Shown here: positions 34,820-46,296 of the stretch, piece after piece
How positions within the stretch are numbered: the first letter of the stretch is position 1
Layout of the letters: every line of letters starts with the position of its first letter
DNA from: Wolfiporia cocos
Taxonomy: Eukaryota; Basidiomycota; Agaricomycetes; Polyporales; Phaeolaceae
Assembly: GCA_029448655.1 (NCBI GenBank)
Contig: JACCLO010000003.1
Span: 2,480,001-2,544,000, forward strand
Length of the DNA stretch: 64,000 nucleotides
Direction of reading: 5' to 3'
Position numbers and translations under genes: made by a program
The notes under the pieces: generated by a model
Database searches by the model: none
What the model saw: the letters and a program-made list of their open reading frames with translations, nothing else
What the model was told of the DNA's origin: nothing

Positions 34820-35735
34820 ATGTTCTTCAAGCTCACTGTCACAATGGTTGCTATTGCCGCCGCTCTCGTCCCAGCCAGAGCTGAGACCCACACCGTCACT
34901 TTCACCAACAAGTTTGTCTTCACTCCAACTTATTGCGACATTATCTAACGGTTATATGAACGCTATGCAGCTGTAAATATGGGACGGTCAGTGATCGCAC
35001 ATCCTTGCAGGCGGCTGAGGCTTAAGCTGATCTTATTACCAGCCGTATTTGAGAGCCCAGAACGGTGACGTGCTCTCGACTGGGGATGCATATGTTAGCA
35101 ATGGGCCTCTCATCGGAGCTATTGCGTATGCATTTTTAATTTTGTATCATCACCCGGTAAATGACGGATACCATATGTACAGCTATCTCCAGACTGGTAA
35201 TCAAATGTCTTCAGGATTCTTCGTCACCACTAACATGAAGGCATATTATCACCAGGCGACTGTGGTGCAAATGGAGAAAACTGTATCATCGTGGAGACAA
35301 CTCTCGAGAATGGCTACAGTAGCACTGATCTTTCCCTCATTCCTCCGTACGTACACCAAGCAACTTCTCTGTACGCACCCGCTCAGCGTAGAACATAGGC
35401 ACGCATTTCAAGTCACGACCGGATTCGGGTAAGGTAGCTACTTCGGGAAACTCGGATAGTCTACTAATGAATTTTAGTTATTATAATGGATGCGATGATG
35501 CTGGAGCTGATTGTAGGTTCTTGGAGTGTGTTCGCATGCGTTGCTTGACTGATGCTCTATTCTCACTTCAGGCACTTCTGCGGACTGCACCGATGCGTTC
35601 CACGAATCGGACCAAACCTGGGTTCAAGTTCCCTGCTCTGTCGACAATGTAAGTGCATTTCAGTTCATCTGGCACTGCTGAGCTGACAACATCGTGCTCC
35701 TGCAGTGTGATCTCGCTATTACCTTCTGCGATTGA
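34820..35735 (+). CDS. small secreted Cys-rich 'glycopeptide' family protein, paralogue 2
   Basis: Nine exons (34820-34911, 34971-34986, 35043-35125, 35183-35196, 35256-35346, 35399-35428, 35478-35512, 35572-35648, 35706-35735), identical in length and phase to paralogue 1, give 155 aa. The signal peptide is identical. Replacements are confined to exons 2-3: CGYGT becomes CKYGT, and STGGAYTIDGAL becomes STGDAYVSNGPL, so the SNGPL form here is the commoner one in the family. Exons 5-9 encode exactly the same residues in both genes. All splice sites are intact, so both copies look functional. Function is unknown as for paralogue 1. Confidence 0.87.
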
Positions 35736-35922
35736 GAACCCGAGTAGTGGCTAGTGAAGGCTCTCATAGTTATGAATATGTATGATTTTGTGTGCTATTG
35801 AGCCGATCATTTGTATCTGGATCTGGCAACTGGCGAAGTGTTTGTACCACCTATGGGCACCGGCCCGAGGAACGCATCATAGTGTATCAGCAATCGATCT
35901 TGGACACAATGTATTTGGTAGC

Positions 35923-36537
35923 TTACGATATGATGTTTTTCACTCGGCCTCAGCCACCACAAGAGGTAGCCTCAGTTGCTAATCATTAACAGGTGTTGAT
36001 GATAGCTTATTGAGATCTACTGTACATGTGGATGGCTAACTTCCGGTAAGAAGAGTGAGAAAATAGATTGCTAGCGTACCTCTTGTCTCAGCGTTTACAG
36101 CTCGAGACGTGAGATCTTGAAACTCTAAACCCCGTGGCGACGCACGCATCTGCTAGCGAGAGACATGTTCTAAGTGCCGGTTGCCCCATTGACCAGACTA
36201 TCAAGTCTCAAGTGAACAAGACTAGAAGACAGTGTTCTCCATTGATTACGCAGCCGCATATATCATTGACTACTTACGAGACATGTCTTCATTCTTGGAC
36301 CGTATAAATCTTGTAGCGCTGGTTCTGGTTCTGTGTCAAGAAGCGCCTCACCTTCCTGATTCGTGCGGATCACGTCAATGTTCAAAACTCCTGGTTTGTC
36401 TCCTCCGCCGCGGCCAACCCCGGGCTTCTTCATCAGTTTCTAGCTCCCGAGCATCGCCATAACTTGCCATATGCCAGTAGGAATTGGAACTGTCTCTTGA
36501 AGCTCGCCGCCACTGGCCAGATCAACAACTCATCCCG
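35923..36537. other. intergenic, upstream region of the NTF2-like gene
   Basis: An ATG at 36380 (MFKTPGLSPPPRPTPGFF) may be an upstream exon of the next gene, but I could not join it in frame. Otherwise nothing recognised. Confidence 0.4.
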
Positions 36538-39131
36538 ATGTCGTCTCGTGCCCAAAGGGACAATGACCGCTACAATTCAATCCATAGAACTCGTATATAC
36601 CGCCAGGGAATCCATTTTGGCAGACAGCCTGCACCAGTTGGGCCTGTCAAAGCCGAGGACTTGCAACCAAATGAGTCAATAAACAAAAGGCGAGACAATA
36701 ACCCTCCTCTGATTCGGTCAACGAAACCGCTGCCGTCGCCCGCCGTAATGGCGGCAAGAAAGTGCTCAGCCCAACCCGACAGGGAAAGAGAGACACTGTG
36801 AGCATAGATCCTTCGTTACCAACGTAGAAGTATTTCTGCTATGATTCGTCGTCTCCGCCAAATCTAAGCTCAATCCACGCACACCTCCTGCCAGTTACAA
36901 ATCCTTGGGCCAACAAACCCAGAGTCTCGATGCTCACCGACGTGATCGACTCGGGAGGTATTCTGACTCGTTCAGTAACGCTCCGCCACGGCATAATCTC
37001 CAATACGCACCTATTCCCTCGCATTCCTTGGATAAGGCATCGCCCACGCGTGTACAATCTACCGCAGGATCGTGTACAAAACCCCGACAGCTGCAGAAAG
37101 CTAATTTAAACGCGTTCCATGTTAGCACCCCTGATGCCACACGCAGCTCCGAGGAACGAAGTCTTAATACTTCATCATTGCAGCATAGCATGGGCGTTCG
37201 TCCTTCTTTGCCACGAAAGCGCAGTTTTACGAGTGCTATAGATGATGAGAACCCACCGCCGGGTGCAATGACTAGGCTCATGTTCTCCGAGGCAGCTACA
37301 TCCTCCGGGCCAGCACCGTCCTCTCGGACAGACAGGGACGCTGCCTCTGAAGGCGGGTTTCATGAACCTCCGCGGATGGCAGAAGGACCTGACAGTCTTG
37401 ATTCTGTCAAACATGAACGTAGTCCTAGTCCTGAACTAACGAGTGGTCCTCGGCTGATCACCGAGGGGTCAATTCGCCTTGCGCCGCTTCCAGAGTCATG
37501 CAAGAGGGCCGCCCCAAACTATCAAGCGAACCGGAAATCATGGGTTCATGGTGAGCTCGAGAAACTCAGAAGACTAAATTTAACAGTTGTGCGGTGTTTT
37601 ACTCGGTGTGTAACTTCCTCAAGAACCTGTCGGTACCACAAGTTGATAAATCATTGCAGGGATGACGGAATGGTGATAGACTGGTGTGTTCATAATCATG
37701 TGCACATAGTGGGCTGTAACATAGTGTATTCGACTGCACAGGCAAAGCCCAGTTCCTGTCATGTCTGATACGCTTCGCCCTCTCGACTACAGTGACAGTC
37801 GTGCGTCCACCGGCGCAGACGTTGGGCCAGAAATCATCGACGTCGACGCATTCACCCCTTCTGTTGAAGCTTCGCAGGGCACGGAGTCAGATGTTCCTAC
37901 GCAGCTGTCACGTTCGCCATCCCGACCGACGCGCACAGATATCAAAGGGAGGAATATACACCCGTTCTCGCCATCATCGCCAGCACAGGCAACATTGGGA
38001 CAAGCCCGACAAGCCGTCCAAACCACTGCTGCTGTCTGTGCAGGCTCCTCAGATCGATCAACCACGTCCCTGACATCTGTGTCATCGTTTGTGCGGTATG
38101 CCGCCGCTAAAGACAGGCCTTCGCTGCACCAAGCAGCCCTACCGCTTGCTCGCAGGCGCCGTCGTCCGTCGAATACCAAAGGAAGCGTTATCACACGTGG
38201 CAGCGTTATCGAGGGGGGAAAACTATCGACGGACGTTACATCAAGGACTACATCTCGCGAACCATCAAGCAGCTCGATCTTGAGCTCGACGTCTAGGCCA
38301 AACTACTCACCGCTCCGCTCAGCTACGTCGCCAACACGGAGTAGCAGTGACGTTCCTCAAGAGACGACAGATACTGAGGCAGCAGCGCCATATAAGGAGG
38401 CTCCTGGGGCTGTCATATCCCTAGTGCGGCAGCCACGAGAGCTGGATTCTGGAGTGGATGCAAGTAGAGAACTTGGAAGGAAGGGTAGGGGAGAAACAGA
38501 CCGACTTCAAGCGATGGTAAATAGTGTGTCGAGCTCAGACGAAGCAGACGAGCTGGAGGTTGCCGCCCTGGCGTTTCTCCGAAAGTAAGCATACCGTGCA
38601 TGCCCTAGACCGGTGCTTAACGAGGTTTTAGATATATCCTCTCCTTTGACTCCGATCGTTCGTCGCTCGCGAGCGCGTACTCACACTGCGCTACGTTCAC
38701 AGTGCAAGAGCATGCCCCCCACCCGTCTCGGAACGAAAACGCAGGCCACAAGTTCAGCCCTCCCACCAAACACTGTATCAGTCAGGGGCGAATGGAGATT
38801 ATGGCTGGCCTGATCTCCCTCCCAGACTCCTATCGATTCTGCACGGGTGGCCCGATCAATGTCGATTATGACGTCCTTTATATGGGAAGCGCAGATGGCG
38901 TCCTGCTGATTTGCTACGGTGGTTATACAGGCACTGCTCTCGACAGTGCAAGGCAGTGGACCTGTGACCAGCGATTTATTTTACGCAGGAAGGAATGGAA
39001 TGAAGAGGACCGGTCAGTCCTGAGTTATCCTGGTTGATAGATGCTGATACCTGTGCAGGTCCACGGCAGGGCTCTGGCCCCTTGTTGCTATATCTCACCA
39101 AATGACCGTACGGAAGAACCGTTCAGCTTGA
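36538..39131 (+). CDS. large disordered protein with C-terminal NTF2-like domain
   Basis: Five exons that stay in frame (36538-36797, 36895-37593, 37742-38584, 38632-39012, 39059-39131) give about 751 aa. The start is uncertain: coding-like sequence continues upstream of the chosen ATG. The second intron (148 nt) is the weakest junction. Residues 1 to about 600 are low-complexity, rich in Ser, Pro and Arg (for example RSPSPE, SREPSSSSI). The last 150 or so residues look like an NTF2-like fold: FLRKYILSFDSDRSSLASAY, then YDVLYMGSADGVLLICYGGY, then a WPLVAISHQMTVRK end. NTF2-like domains serve in nuclear transport or mRNA export adaptors, among others. I do not recognise the specific protein. 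It converges with CWC27. Confidence 0.62.
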
Positions 39132-39455
39132 ACAGCTGAAAATCGTCCGTGGTCATCGCATCTGAAACTACTTTATCGGAATCATTGATGCTCTTCCGCA
39201 ATCGATATCATCGCATCCGCTGTTTTCTTGCTTTTTGCTATCTTCGTCAAGTCTCGTATTTTTTGTACATTAGCTGGAATGCATCATCCTATCGACACTT
39301 ATATCGCAGATCAAGCACCGATACATAGCTGAGGATTCGCAAAGCAGCGAAATCAGAGTGTCAAGATTTGGACAACGCGACATGTTAACAGCACAAGACA
39401 GGGGCACTACCGCTAGCGACAACAGACTCTGGAATGGTGAGTATCACTGCCCTTG
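39132..39455. other. convergent 3' intergenic region
   Basis: Separates two genes whose 3' ends face each other. No feature beyond presumed 3' UTRs. Confidence 0.5.
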
Positions 39456-42400
39456 TCATCGCCGATAGCCTCTTCTCCCGTCTCTCGCCTTCACCGCTCG
39501 TTTCCTCTCTCGTTCTTCTTCCTTGGCACGAGCTCCGCGCTGTCTCGGGTCAATCACCTCGTAATCCCGCTCTGCCTTCGCCACCTCCTCATCGTTGTCC
39601 TTCGGGAAGTGCAGCGCATGGGCCAGAAAGTCTGTGTCATCATCCACCTCCATGCCCGGGTCCTCTTCCCCGGCGGGCCGCGCCTCTGGCGGCGCCTCCC
39701 CACCCTCCGCGCCTACAGACGGTGCCTGCGCCTCGTCTATATCCGGCGCCGTGCTCTTAATCTTGCTGCGGAAGCTGTTCAGTGCGGCGAGGACATCACC
39801 CTCGTCGCGCCGCTTGCCCTTCTTGTGCACGCCGCGGCCCTTGGTATATTTGGCCATCTCCTCCTCGAGATACGACTTCTTCACCTTCTTCCGCGCCGGC
39901 TCGTCGTCGCTCTCCTCACCGCCACGCCGTGCGAGCCGCCGAATCTCCGCCTCCATCTTCTCAATCTCGGTCTTACGTCCGTTGCTACGCCCGCGCCGAG
40001 GCAGGGAAAACAGATTGAGCGGACACGAACCTTGCCTGACGTGATCGTCCCTGGCTTACCTTTGCGCTGCCTGCTCCTGTGCATGCTTCTCACGAATCTT
40101 CGTTATCTCCGAATCTTCCTTCTTGGCCGCTTTCTCCGAAGTCTGCTGCTGTGCGGCCTTATTTTTCGGTCAACCTGCTGCGAGTTAGAAGATACGCGCT
40201 AACCTTTACTTCCGAAGGCTGGGCACGACTCTTTGATTTTGCTTTATCTTTTGAAGGTGCAGAGATGAAATCGGGGACTGCTATCGGCTTTTTTGGCTCC
40301 AGTACTGTAGAATGATTCATTAACACGATATAAAATGCCTCCGCGCAGCCACATACAGTCAGGCCGGACGATCGGCTTCTTCTTGAACGAAATCGGCTCT
40401 TCCTCCTCTGCACCCTCGTCTGCACCAAAGCTGAGGAGCTTGACATCTCTGCATGTCAGTGCAGAGTGAGAACCCAAGGGCAGCGTCTGTGAGATTGGCG
40501 CACTTTTTAGCGCCCCTCCGGCGTTGTTCTTCCTCGCGCTCGCGCTGGGCTCTCTCCTTCGCCCGTTGCTGAGCACGTTTCTCCTCAGCGGTAATCCGGG
40601 GCACGATGTCCTCAAACGGATTGTCAACGATCCGTATTGTCTTGATCTTCGGCGGGCTATCGCATGCAGTATGTGAGCGGTTGCGCACGGAGCGATACGA
40701 AGGGCAACGAACTAAATTGGACGCTCGTTGGCGTCAATCTCTAGTGGCTTGGTCCTAGTAACTCGAGCACGAACGTCACACCGCAGGCGCGAGACCGAGC
40801 CGCGCCGCCACACGTCCTGCACAATACAGTTGCCACATCCAACAAGCCCCACAGCGCTCCGTCCGTATGTCGCGCAACGCTGCAGCATTGCACAGCAGCA
40901 TCGCGCAAGTCCTCCATGTGACGAGTGCGCCATGGCGCCACAAAATGCTGCAAGAACAAATGGGCTGCAGGCGATTGGACCAACTGCAACGCAGCAAGTA
41001 CCTGCCCGCATTTACGACCTCGATGCACACGAAAAGCTCCGAATCTCGACATTATACGAGCGGCCTACACGGATCGCATCGGAGTCTGCCAGTGATCCAA
41101 GCGCATCACTAGCAAGCTACACGGCAATTATATGAATGCGAAAAAATGTGGCTCCGGTCAAGACGGACGTGTCGCGACGACGCACGGCCCCACGTCTGCG
41201 GTGTCAGAAGCATGGACAGACGGACGTACCCATTTCACCGATCTTCAGGACATCTGTATCGGTGTCGCGTGAGTCGCGAAGCAACGCGCGAGGCCGAAAC
41301 AGCGACTGACTGTACAATGTGTCCCCTATAACACGGCCAAAGAGCGTGTGTTTGCCGTGTAACTCGTCGGCACGATCTGCGGGGACGCGTGTGAGTTCCC
41401 GGAGTGAGGTCGGCAGCGCGCGAGGGGTGATCACCAAGGGTGATGAAGAACTGCGAGTCGTTTGAATTCTTGGTGCCGTTGTTAGCCATTGCCACTAGGC
41501 CCCGGTGGGCAAAACGTAGTCGAGGGTGGATCTCATCTTCAAACGGTTCTAAAGGGAGAACGGTAGTACTTAGCGACGAGATCACTGGAAAAGCAGCTGG
41601 CACTAGCAACCTCCGTAGAAGGACTCTCCGCCAGCACCTGTGCCAGTGCGATCACCCGTCTGAACAAGGAAACCGGGTACGATGCTGTCATATGCAAATC
41701 GTATGAGCGACCGAGGTGGCATTTGCGATGACCACGGAGAAAGATCGCTGAACAGAGCTCGCGTGTACTCCGAACATCTTACCACCTGCATGAAGAAGAC
41801 TCCCATAGTGGTTCAACCCGGTCTAAATTGCGCTCTGAGGCACTTTAGTGACTGACATGGCGCGTTTATTCCCCAACCTTCACAATGAGGAAATCAAACG
41901 TAGCCTTGTCGGCCGCCCAAAAGGCTAAACCGGCGCATGTGTTGCGCGACCATGCCTTACTGTGCGTAGTAGACCAGAGATGTCTCGCTTTGAGGCCCAA
42001 ATCCGGGGAATTCGAAGAGTAAGAATATAAGGCGCTTCCTTCAGAATCATGAGAAGCGTTGATGCACTTCTGGACAACGATTGGACACAGCGAGGCTGGC
42101 AGACGAGGAGCGGGGACCTATGACATTCCTCCGACAGTGGCTGAACACTGTACGATCGAGCAATGAACAAGCAGGTCTGTAACATCCGTCCATTGTCAAG
42201 GCAATTGAATAGATTGAGAGCACTTCATGCAAGTGGCTGGGTGCTCGGACCATGGCGACACTCCGAACATACGGACTTGTCCGTGGTCCGGGTCGAGAAA
42301 TGATGGCGTACCGGTGGAATATTACACCATCGTAGTAGCCTATGGGTGTGTCCAGCTGCATTCCGCACCACGAATACGCGACACACCTTCCATCGCCAGG

Positions 42401-42558
42401 GAGAGGAAGTTGCGACATGCTTTGGGGGTTTCCTATGGCTGCCGTGCAATCATTGACCGGTGAATTGAAACGAGGGCGCGTACCTTTGACCACAGCTCTA
42501 TATCGATCTCGCCGGCGGTCGTGTCTACAATCACACGACCCTTCGTCGGGAGGGCCAT
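39456..42558 (-). CDS. CWC27: spliceosome-associated cyclophilin CWC27
   Basis: Thirteen exons on the minus strand (42558-42484, 42432-42387, 42339-42312, 41684-41611, 41548-41435, 41376-41311, 41253-41230, 40740-40713, 40656-40504, 40448-40357, 40304-40204, 40157-40060, 39984-39456) give 475 aa, close to the human length. Residues 1 to about 165 are a cyclophilin domain: TTAGEIDIELWSK, YYDGVIFHR, VPGFLVQTGD, SQFFITL, KHTLFGRV. The position matching cyclophilin A Trp121 is Glu (ADELHGKH), as in known CWC27, whose isomerase site is considered inactive. Next come NPFEDIVPR, LLSFGADEGAEEEE and a C-terminus with ALNSFRSKI and YEVIDPRQRG, all family marks. It acts in the activated spliceosome in the nucleus. 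Introns 3 (627 nt) and 7 (489 nt) are about ten times the local norm. Confidence 0.95.
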
Positions 42559-42737
42559 TGTAACGCGTTTAGGAAGGACTCGGTTGTCGAAGCTGGGTAA
42601 AGGCAAGCCACGTGATCTGTGTGGCACGCGAGAAGCACATGGCTTGATTAATGGAGAGTTGGCTGGTTGTCCCTTCTACCACCACCTATAAGCCTGACAT
42701 TGTTTAGAGCCTTCGCGATATCTTTCACCAGTTGACT
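42559..42737. promoter_or_regulatory. shared divergent promoter of CWC27 and UBC6
   Basis: Only 179 bp separate the two start codons, which face away from each other, so the promoters must overlap. I see no clear TATA box. Confidence 0.6.
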
Positions 42738-44076
42738 ATGGCGTCAAAGGCTGCACACAAACGAGTAGGCTCGTCACATCGTTCTGCTCGCATGATACGG
42801 CTAATCGCGGACTTCGCCGCAGCTTACCAAGGAGTACATGACGATGCAGAGGGATCCACCACCGTTCGTCTGGGCGGTGCCGGAGGAGAAGAATATCCTG
42901 ACTTGTGAGTTACCTACAGGTGATTCCAGATTACCACCACTGACGACATTGTGCAGGGCACTATATCATTGTACGCCCCCATTCATGTCGGAATGACACC
43001 CTTGCTTACGATGTGGACATCCATTAGCGCGGACCACCCGATTCGCCCTTCGCAGGTGGCGAGTACCACGGTGTCTTACTCTTCCCATCCGAGTATCCCT
43101 TCAAACCACCAGGCATTAAGGTAAGTTGCCGCCCATCATCTGACGGGATCCATGCAGATCAGAGGGGCGCTGTCTCTACAGATGTTGACTCCCTCCGGCC
43201 GCTTTCAGCCGGACAGAAAGATCTGTTTCTCAATGTCGGACTTCCACCCAGGATCCGTAAGTCTACCTCCTTGGCCATCCGGCATTCAGCTGGGCTGCTC
43301 CTGACCGCGCTAATCCCGCAGTGGAATCCGGCCTGGAGTGTCTCGACGATGTGCGTGTTCCTCTGGTTGTACAGATCGCTTGGTGCTGAGGTGTATCTGA
43401 CAGATTAACTGGGCTGTTGTCTTTTATGCTCTCAGATGAGATGACCACTGGGTCCATTACGACAACAGATGCGGATAAGCGCGCCTATGCCGCACGAAGT
43501 CATGCTTACAATCTTGGCCAACGAAAATTCAAGGAGGTATTCCCCGACGTGAGTAGCATCATCACACTGATCTTGACGTAGATTAAGTAGCCGCGGTGGT
43601 CCACATCTCACTTCGCGTGGGCGGCCATCGCGCGCTGGACCCGCCACCGCCTTCCATTTCATTAATCGCCCCGGACACCCTCGCCATGATATATATACTG
43701 ACGATACTTATCACAGTTCTGCGCGCCCACAATGCGCGAGTTGCCGAACATGGGCGAGAAGGAGCGTGGCGAGCCGTCACAACCTGCCGAGCAGCAGCCG
43801 ACAACGCCGTCGTCCGCCACGACCGCATCATCGCCTTCAACGCCGGTGCTACCTACCAGCTCTACAAGCCTTGATGCCGCCGTGAAAACACGGGGATCAG
43901 GTAGCACTATCCCATCCCCGATCACTCCTGCTGCCGGCACTGACGATGCGCGTGCAACTCCCAAGGCACCGGCGGGATGGGCTGATCCGTGGAGACAGAT
44001 GATCTGGGAGAAATGGCGCTGGGGAGTCATATTGGCCCTCGCGCTCGTCGTCTCCCGGCTGTCTTCTACTTCTTGA
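42738..44076 (+). CDS. UBC6: ER tail-anchored ubiquitin-conjugating enzyme E2 (Ubc6 / UBE2J type)
   Basis: Eight exons (42738-42764, 42823-42904, 42957-42970, 43028-43120, 43182-43256, 43322-43350, 43404-43548, 43717-44076) give 274 aa. The N-terminus MASKAAHKRLTKEY matches the Ubc6 start. The UBC fold shows GGEYHGVLLFPSEYPFKPP and SGRFQPDRKICFSMSDFHPG, with the catalytic Cys at residue 87, the same number as in yeast Ubc6. It continues WNPAWSVSTILTGLLSFM and TTGSITT. A Ser/Thr/Pro-rich linker (about 165-250) leads to a C-terminal membrane anchor, WGVILALALVVSRL. It transfers ubiquitin in ER-associated degradation, with the catalytic domain in the cytosol. Divergent from CWC27 and convergent with thymidylate kinase. 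Confidence 0.95.
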
Positions 44077-44411
44077 GACACCCATAATTCGTGCGTCCTG
44101 ATGCGCGATCATGCTAGTGGAAGATAGCTTGTGTACGAGTCTAATCGATGTCTTCTCCCCTCATGTTCGCGTGAGGCAACTCTATGGACTTCCTTCTCTT
44201 TATTTGAGGACTGTACTACACTCTTTGGTTGTTCATCATTTCAAATTTTACAAATACGGTTTTACGGTTTTCCTTGGATCTAAATGAATCTCTCCGCTCG
44301 TTCTTGTGTCAATAGGCATGTATTTGATACCATAATATGGAACAGCAGACACGCCTCTACTGTTACAGATTTTCAATCTCGCATCGTCGGCTACCACGTG
44401 TGATCTGAGCC
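44077..44411. other. convergent 3' intergenic region
   Basis: Lies between the stop codons of UBC6 and thymidylate kinase. Presumed 3' UTRs; no other feature seen. Confidence 0.5.
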
Positions 44412-45236
44412 CTAGATATACAACTGGTTGATCCGCTCTGTGTCCACCTTCTCTTCCCACAACCGTCTGAGCGGCCGCTCCGTGCCCTTGCTGAGCGGGA
44501 GCACCCAATCCCAGACGATCTCCGCCACCTTCTCGCGCTCCATGTCCGCGTCGATGCTCGCCCACGCGCCCTCCGCGAGGAGGCCCTCGCCCATCTCCTC
44601 GCCGATGCGCGCGAAAGCGTCACGCACGCGCTTCTGCACATCCTCGCGCTCGTATCGCTCCGCGCCGAACCCACCACGTGCGCGGGCGGCCTCGAGAGAC
44701 ACGTCGAGGTAGAGTGTGATGTCCGGTGCGGGCAGCCCGACGTCCGGCGCGCGGCACCAGGTGTACTCGGGCGCATTGGGCTTGCTCGCGGTGAAGGCAA
44801 TGCCAGAGAACGCGTAGCGATCACAGACGAGCGTCGTGCCTGCTTTCAGGGTCTGCTCGATGGTGGACCTGCGGGCACACGGTGTGAATAGTGGGTGGTC
44901 AGGCCACGGCGAAGATGAAGAAGGCGCACGCACGCGAGTTCCCAGCGATTGGCGGAGAAAAGGAGATGCACGGCACGGTCGTCGAGCTCGGACTCAGAGC
45001 GCAGGTACGAGTCGAGCATCCTCCCGATAGGCGTCGTGCGGTCTAAGCGAGCGTGGTCAGGAGGAGCAGACAAGAAGTGTGCTTTGCGTACCGGGGAACT
45101 TGATGCCCTTCACATCGGTCCCCTCGCTCCGTAGACGTTCCACCAGCACCTCAACTTGGGTGGTTTTGCCTGACCTATCAAGTCCTTCGATGACTATGAA
45201 TGCGCCGCGTCTTGCTACCTTTGTGGTTTCTGTCAT
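44412..45236 (-). CDS. CDC8: thymidylate (dTMP) kinase
   Basis: Three exons (45236-45092, 45042-44934, 44868-44412) give 236 aa. The P-loop is at residues 18-27, GLDRSGKTTQ, preceded by the usual hydrophobic strand FIVIE. Next come KGIKFPDRTTPIG and LLFSANRWELAS, then CDRYAFSGIAFTASKPN, the DR-Y/H motif that contacts substrate, and the lid GGFGAERYE. It phosphorylates dTMP to dTDP with ATP, an essential step of dTTP synthesis. Length and motif order are as in yeast Cdc8. The C-terminal part ends WEEKVDTERINQLYI. Divergent from the eL37 gene. Confidence 0.95.
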
Positions 45237-46296
45237 GACTGTAGTTTACTGCAATATTGGTCTGAGAACAACTCGCTGTGTCAGTAATCCGCGGTGCAAG
45301 TTACAATTCTCAGTAGCACGGCGCACCAGTCAGCTGCAGCCTTAGAGAATGAAAATGTCACTAGCTAATTTACCCGGGACTGTATAAGCGTACTGTGTGC
45401 GACAAGTACTTAGCGGGAGGCGTACGCGCAAGCACCTGCTTTTGGGAGTTAGGATGCCGACCGGGTTCCTCACACTGTCAACTCAGATTGTTGCCTCTTG
45501 ACTTTGCGGCAGCGTTTCTCAGAGATGTGTCGAACGATAATCCACAGTTATGGCGCGGCGTAGCAAGGAACGATGTTGGTTGTACATATCGGCGTCAGTG
45601 GATGTGACTGAGCATCGTGATTTCGTGAATGATCTCCGAGTCGTACGCGTGCGGAAGGCGGCTCAAAAACCAGCGTAAAACGCGGCTCAATGGGGTGGAT
45701 GCAATCCATCCATAATATTGGCAGTCATGGAAACTCTACCACTATGCATACTCATGGAGAAACTCATCTATGGCGTCGCTGTAGTGTTTCGGGCATCGCC
45801 CGACTTACCAACCACTAAGGGTCTCGCAGGACTAGCGCCTCTGCTTTGATATGCTTATATCAATCGGAACTGTGCTTCCCTATCCGTATACTTCAAAGGC
45901 GAGTTGATTGGCAAGCTGATCTAATCTCTTGCAGCGAAGCCAGGTCATAGGTTGCAATATCTGAATGCGACACGCGACGGATAGATGAGAGGACGTAACA
46001 GTGCGCAGGCGTGGTTATCAGATTGTTAATTCGGTGTTCGTTAAGTATCCAGACACCGAGTGCATCCACTCCGGCAATGCGCAGGGCGAGTCTGGCGACA
46101 GGAGAGGACGGAAATTTAGCCGCAGCAGACAGAAGCTACATGGTGGCGTGACGATGAATAGCTGCACGAAATCGATTGTCCGAGACGTTGTCCATGACAA
46201 GCGCCCACGTGGCTACTATCCCACGGTCTGCAAGCGACCATAGGCTAGTGGCAAAACCGCAACACCCACCGGCATCCTCAAAATCCTCAAGGCACT
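45237..46296. other. divergent intergenic region, about 1.06 kb
   Basis: Carries the promoters of thymidylate kinase (-) and eL37 (+). No gene seen within. Confidence 0.5.

Larger units (their letters stand above)
32530..35922. repeat. segmental duplication, copy 2
   Basis: Direct copy of 27290-30843, with its own NLE1-like relic and glycopeptide gene. The two copies diverge after the shared landmark TCAGCAATCGATCTTGG near 30811 and 35887. Confidence 0.8.

Noticed and set aside
39453..40202. 249-residue plus-strand ORF
   Set aside because: Antisense to the verified CWC27 terminal exons, with composition typical of a shadow.
40712..41011. 99-residue minus ORF in CWC27 intron 7 as an extra exon
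   Set aside because: CWC27 homology is continuous from KIGEM to EIDANERP across the intron, leaving no room for it.
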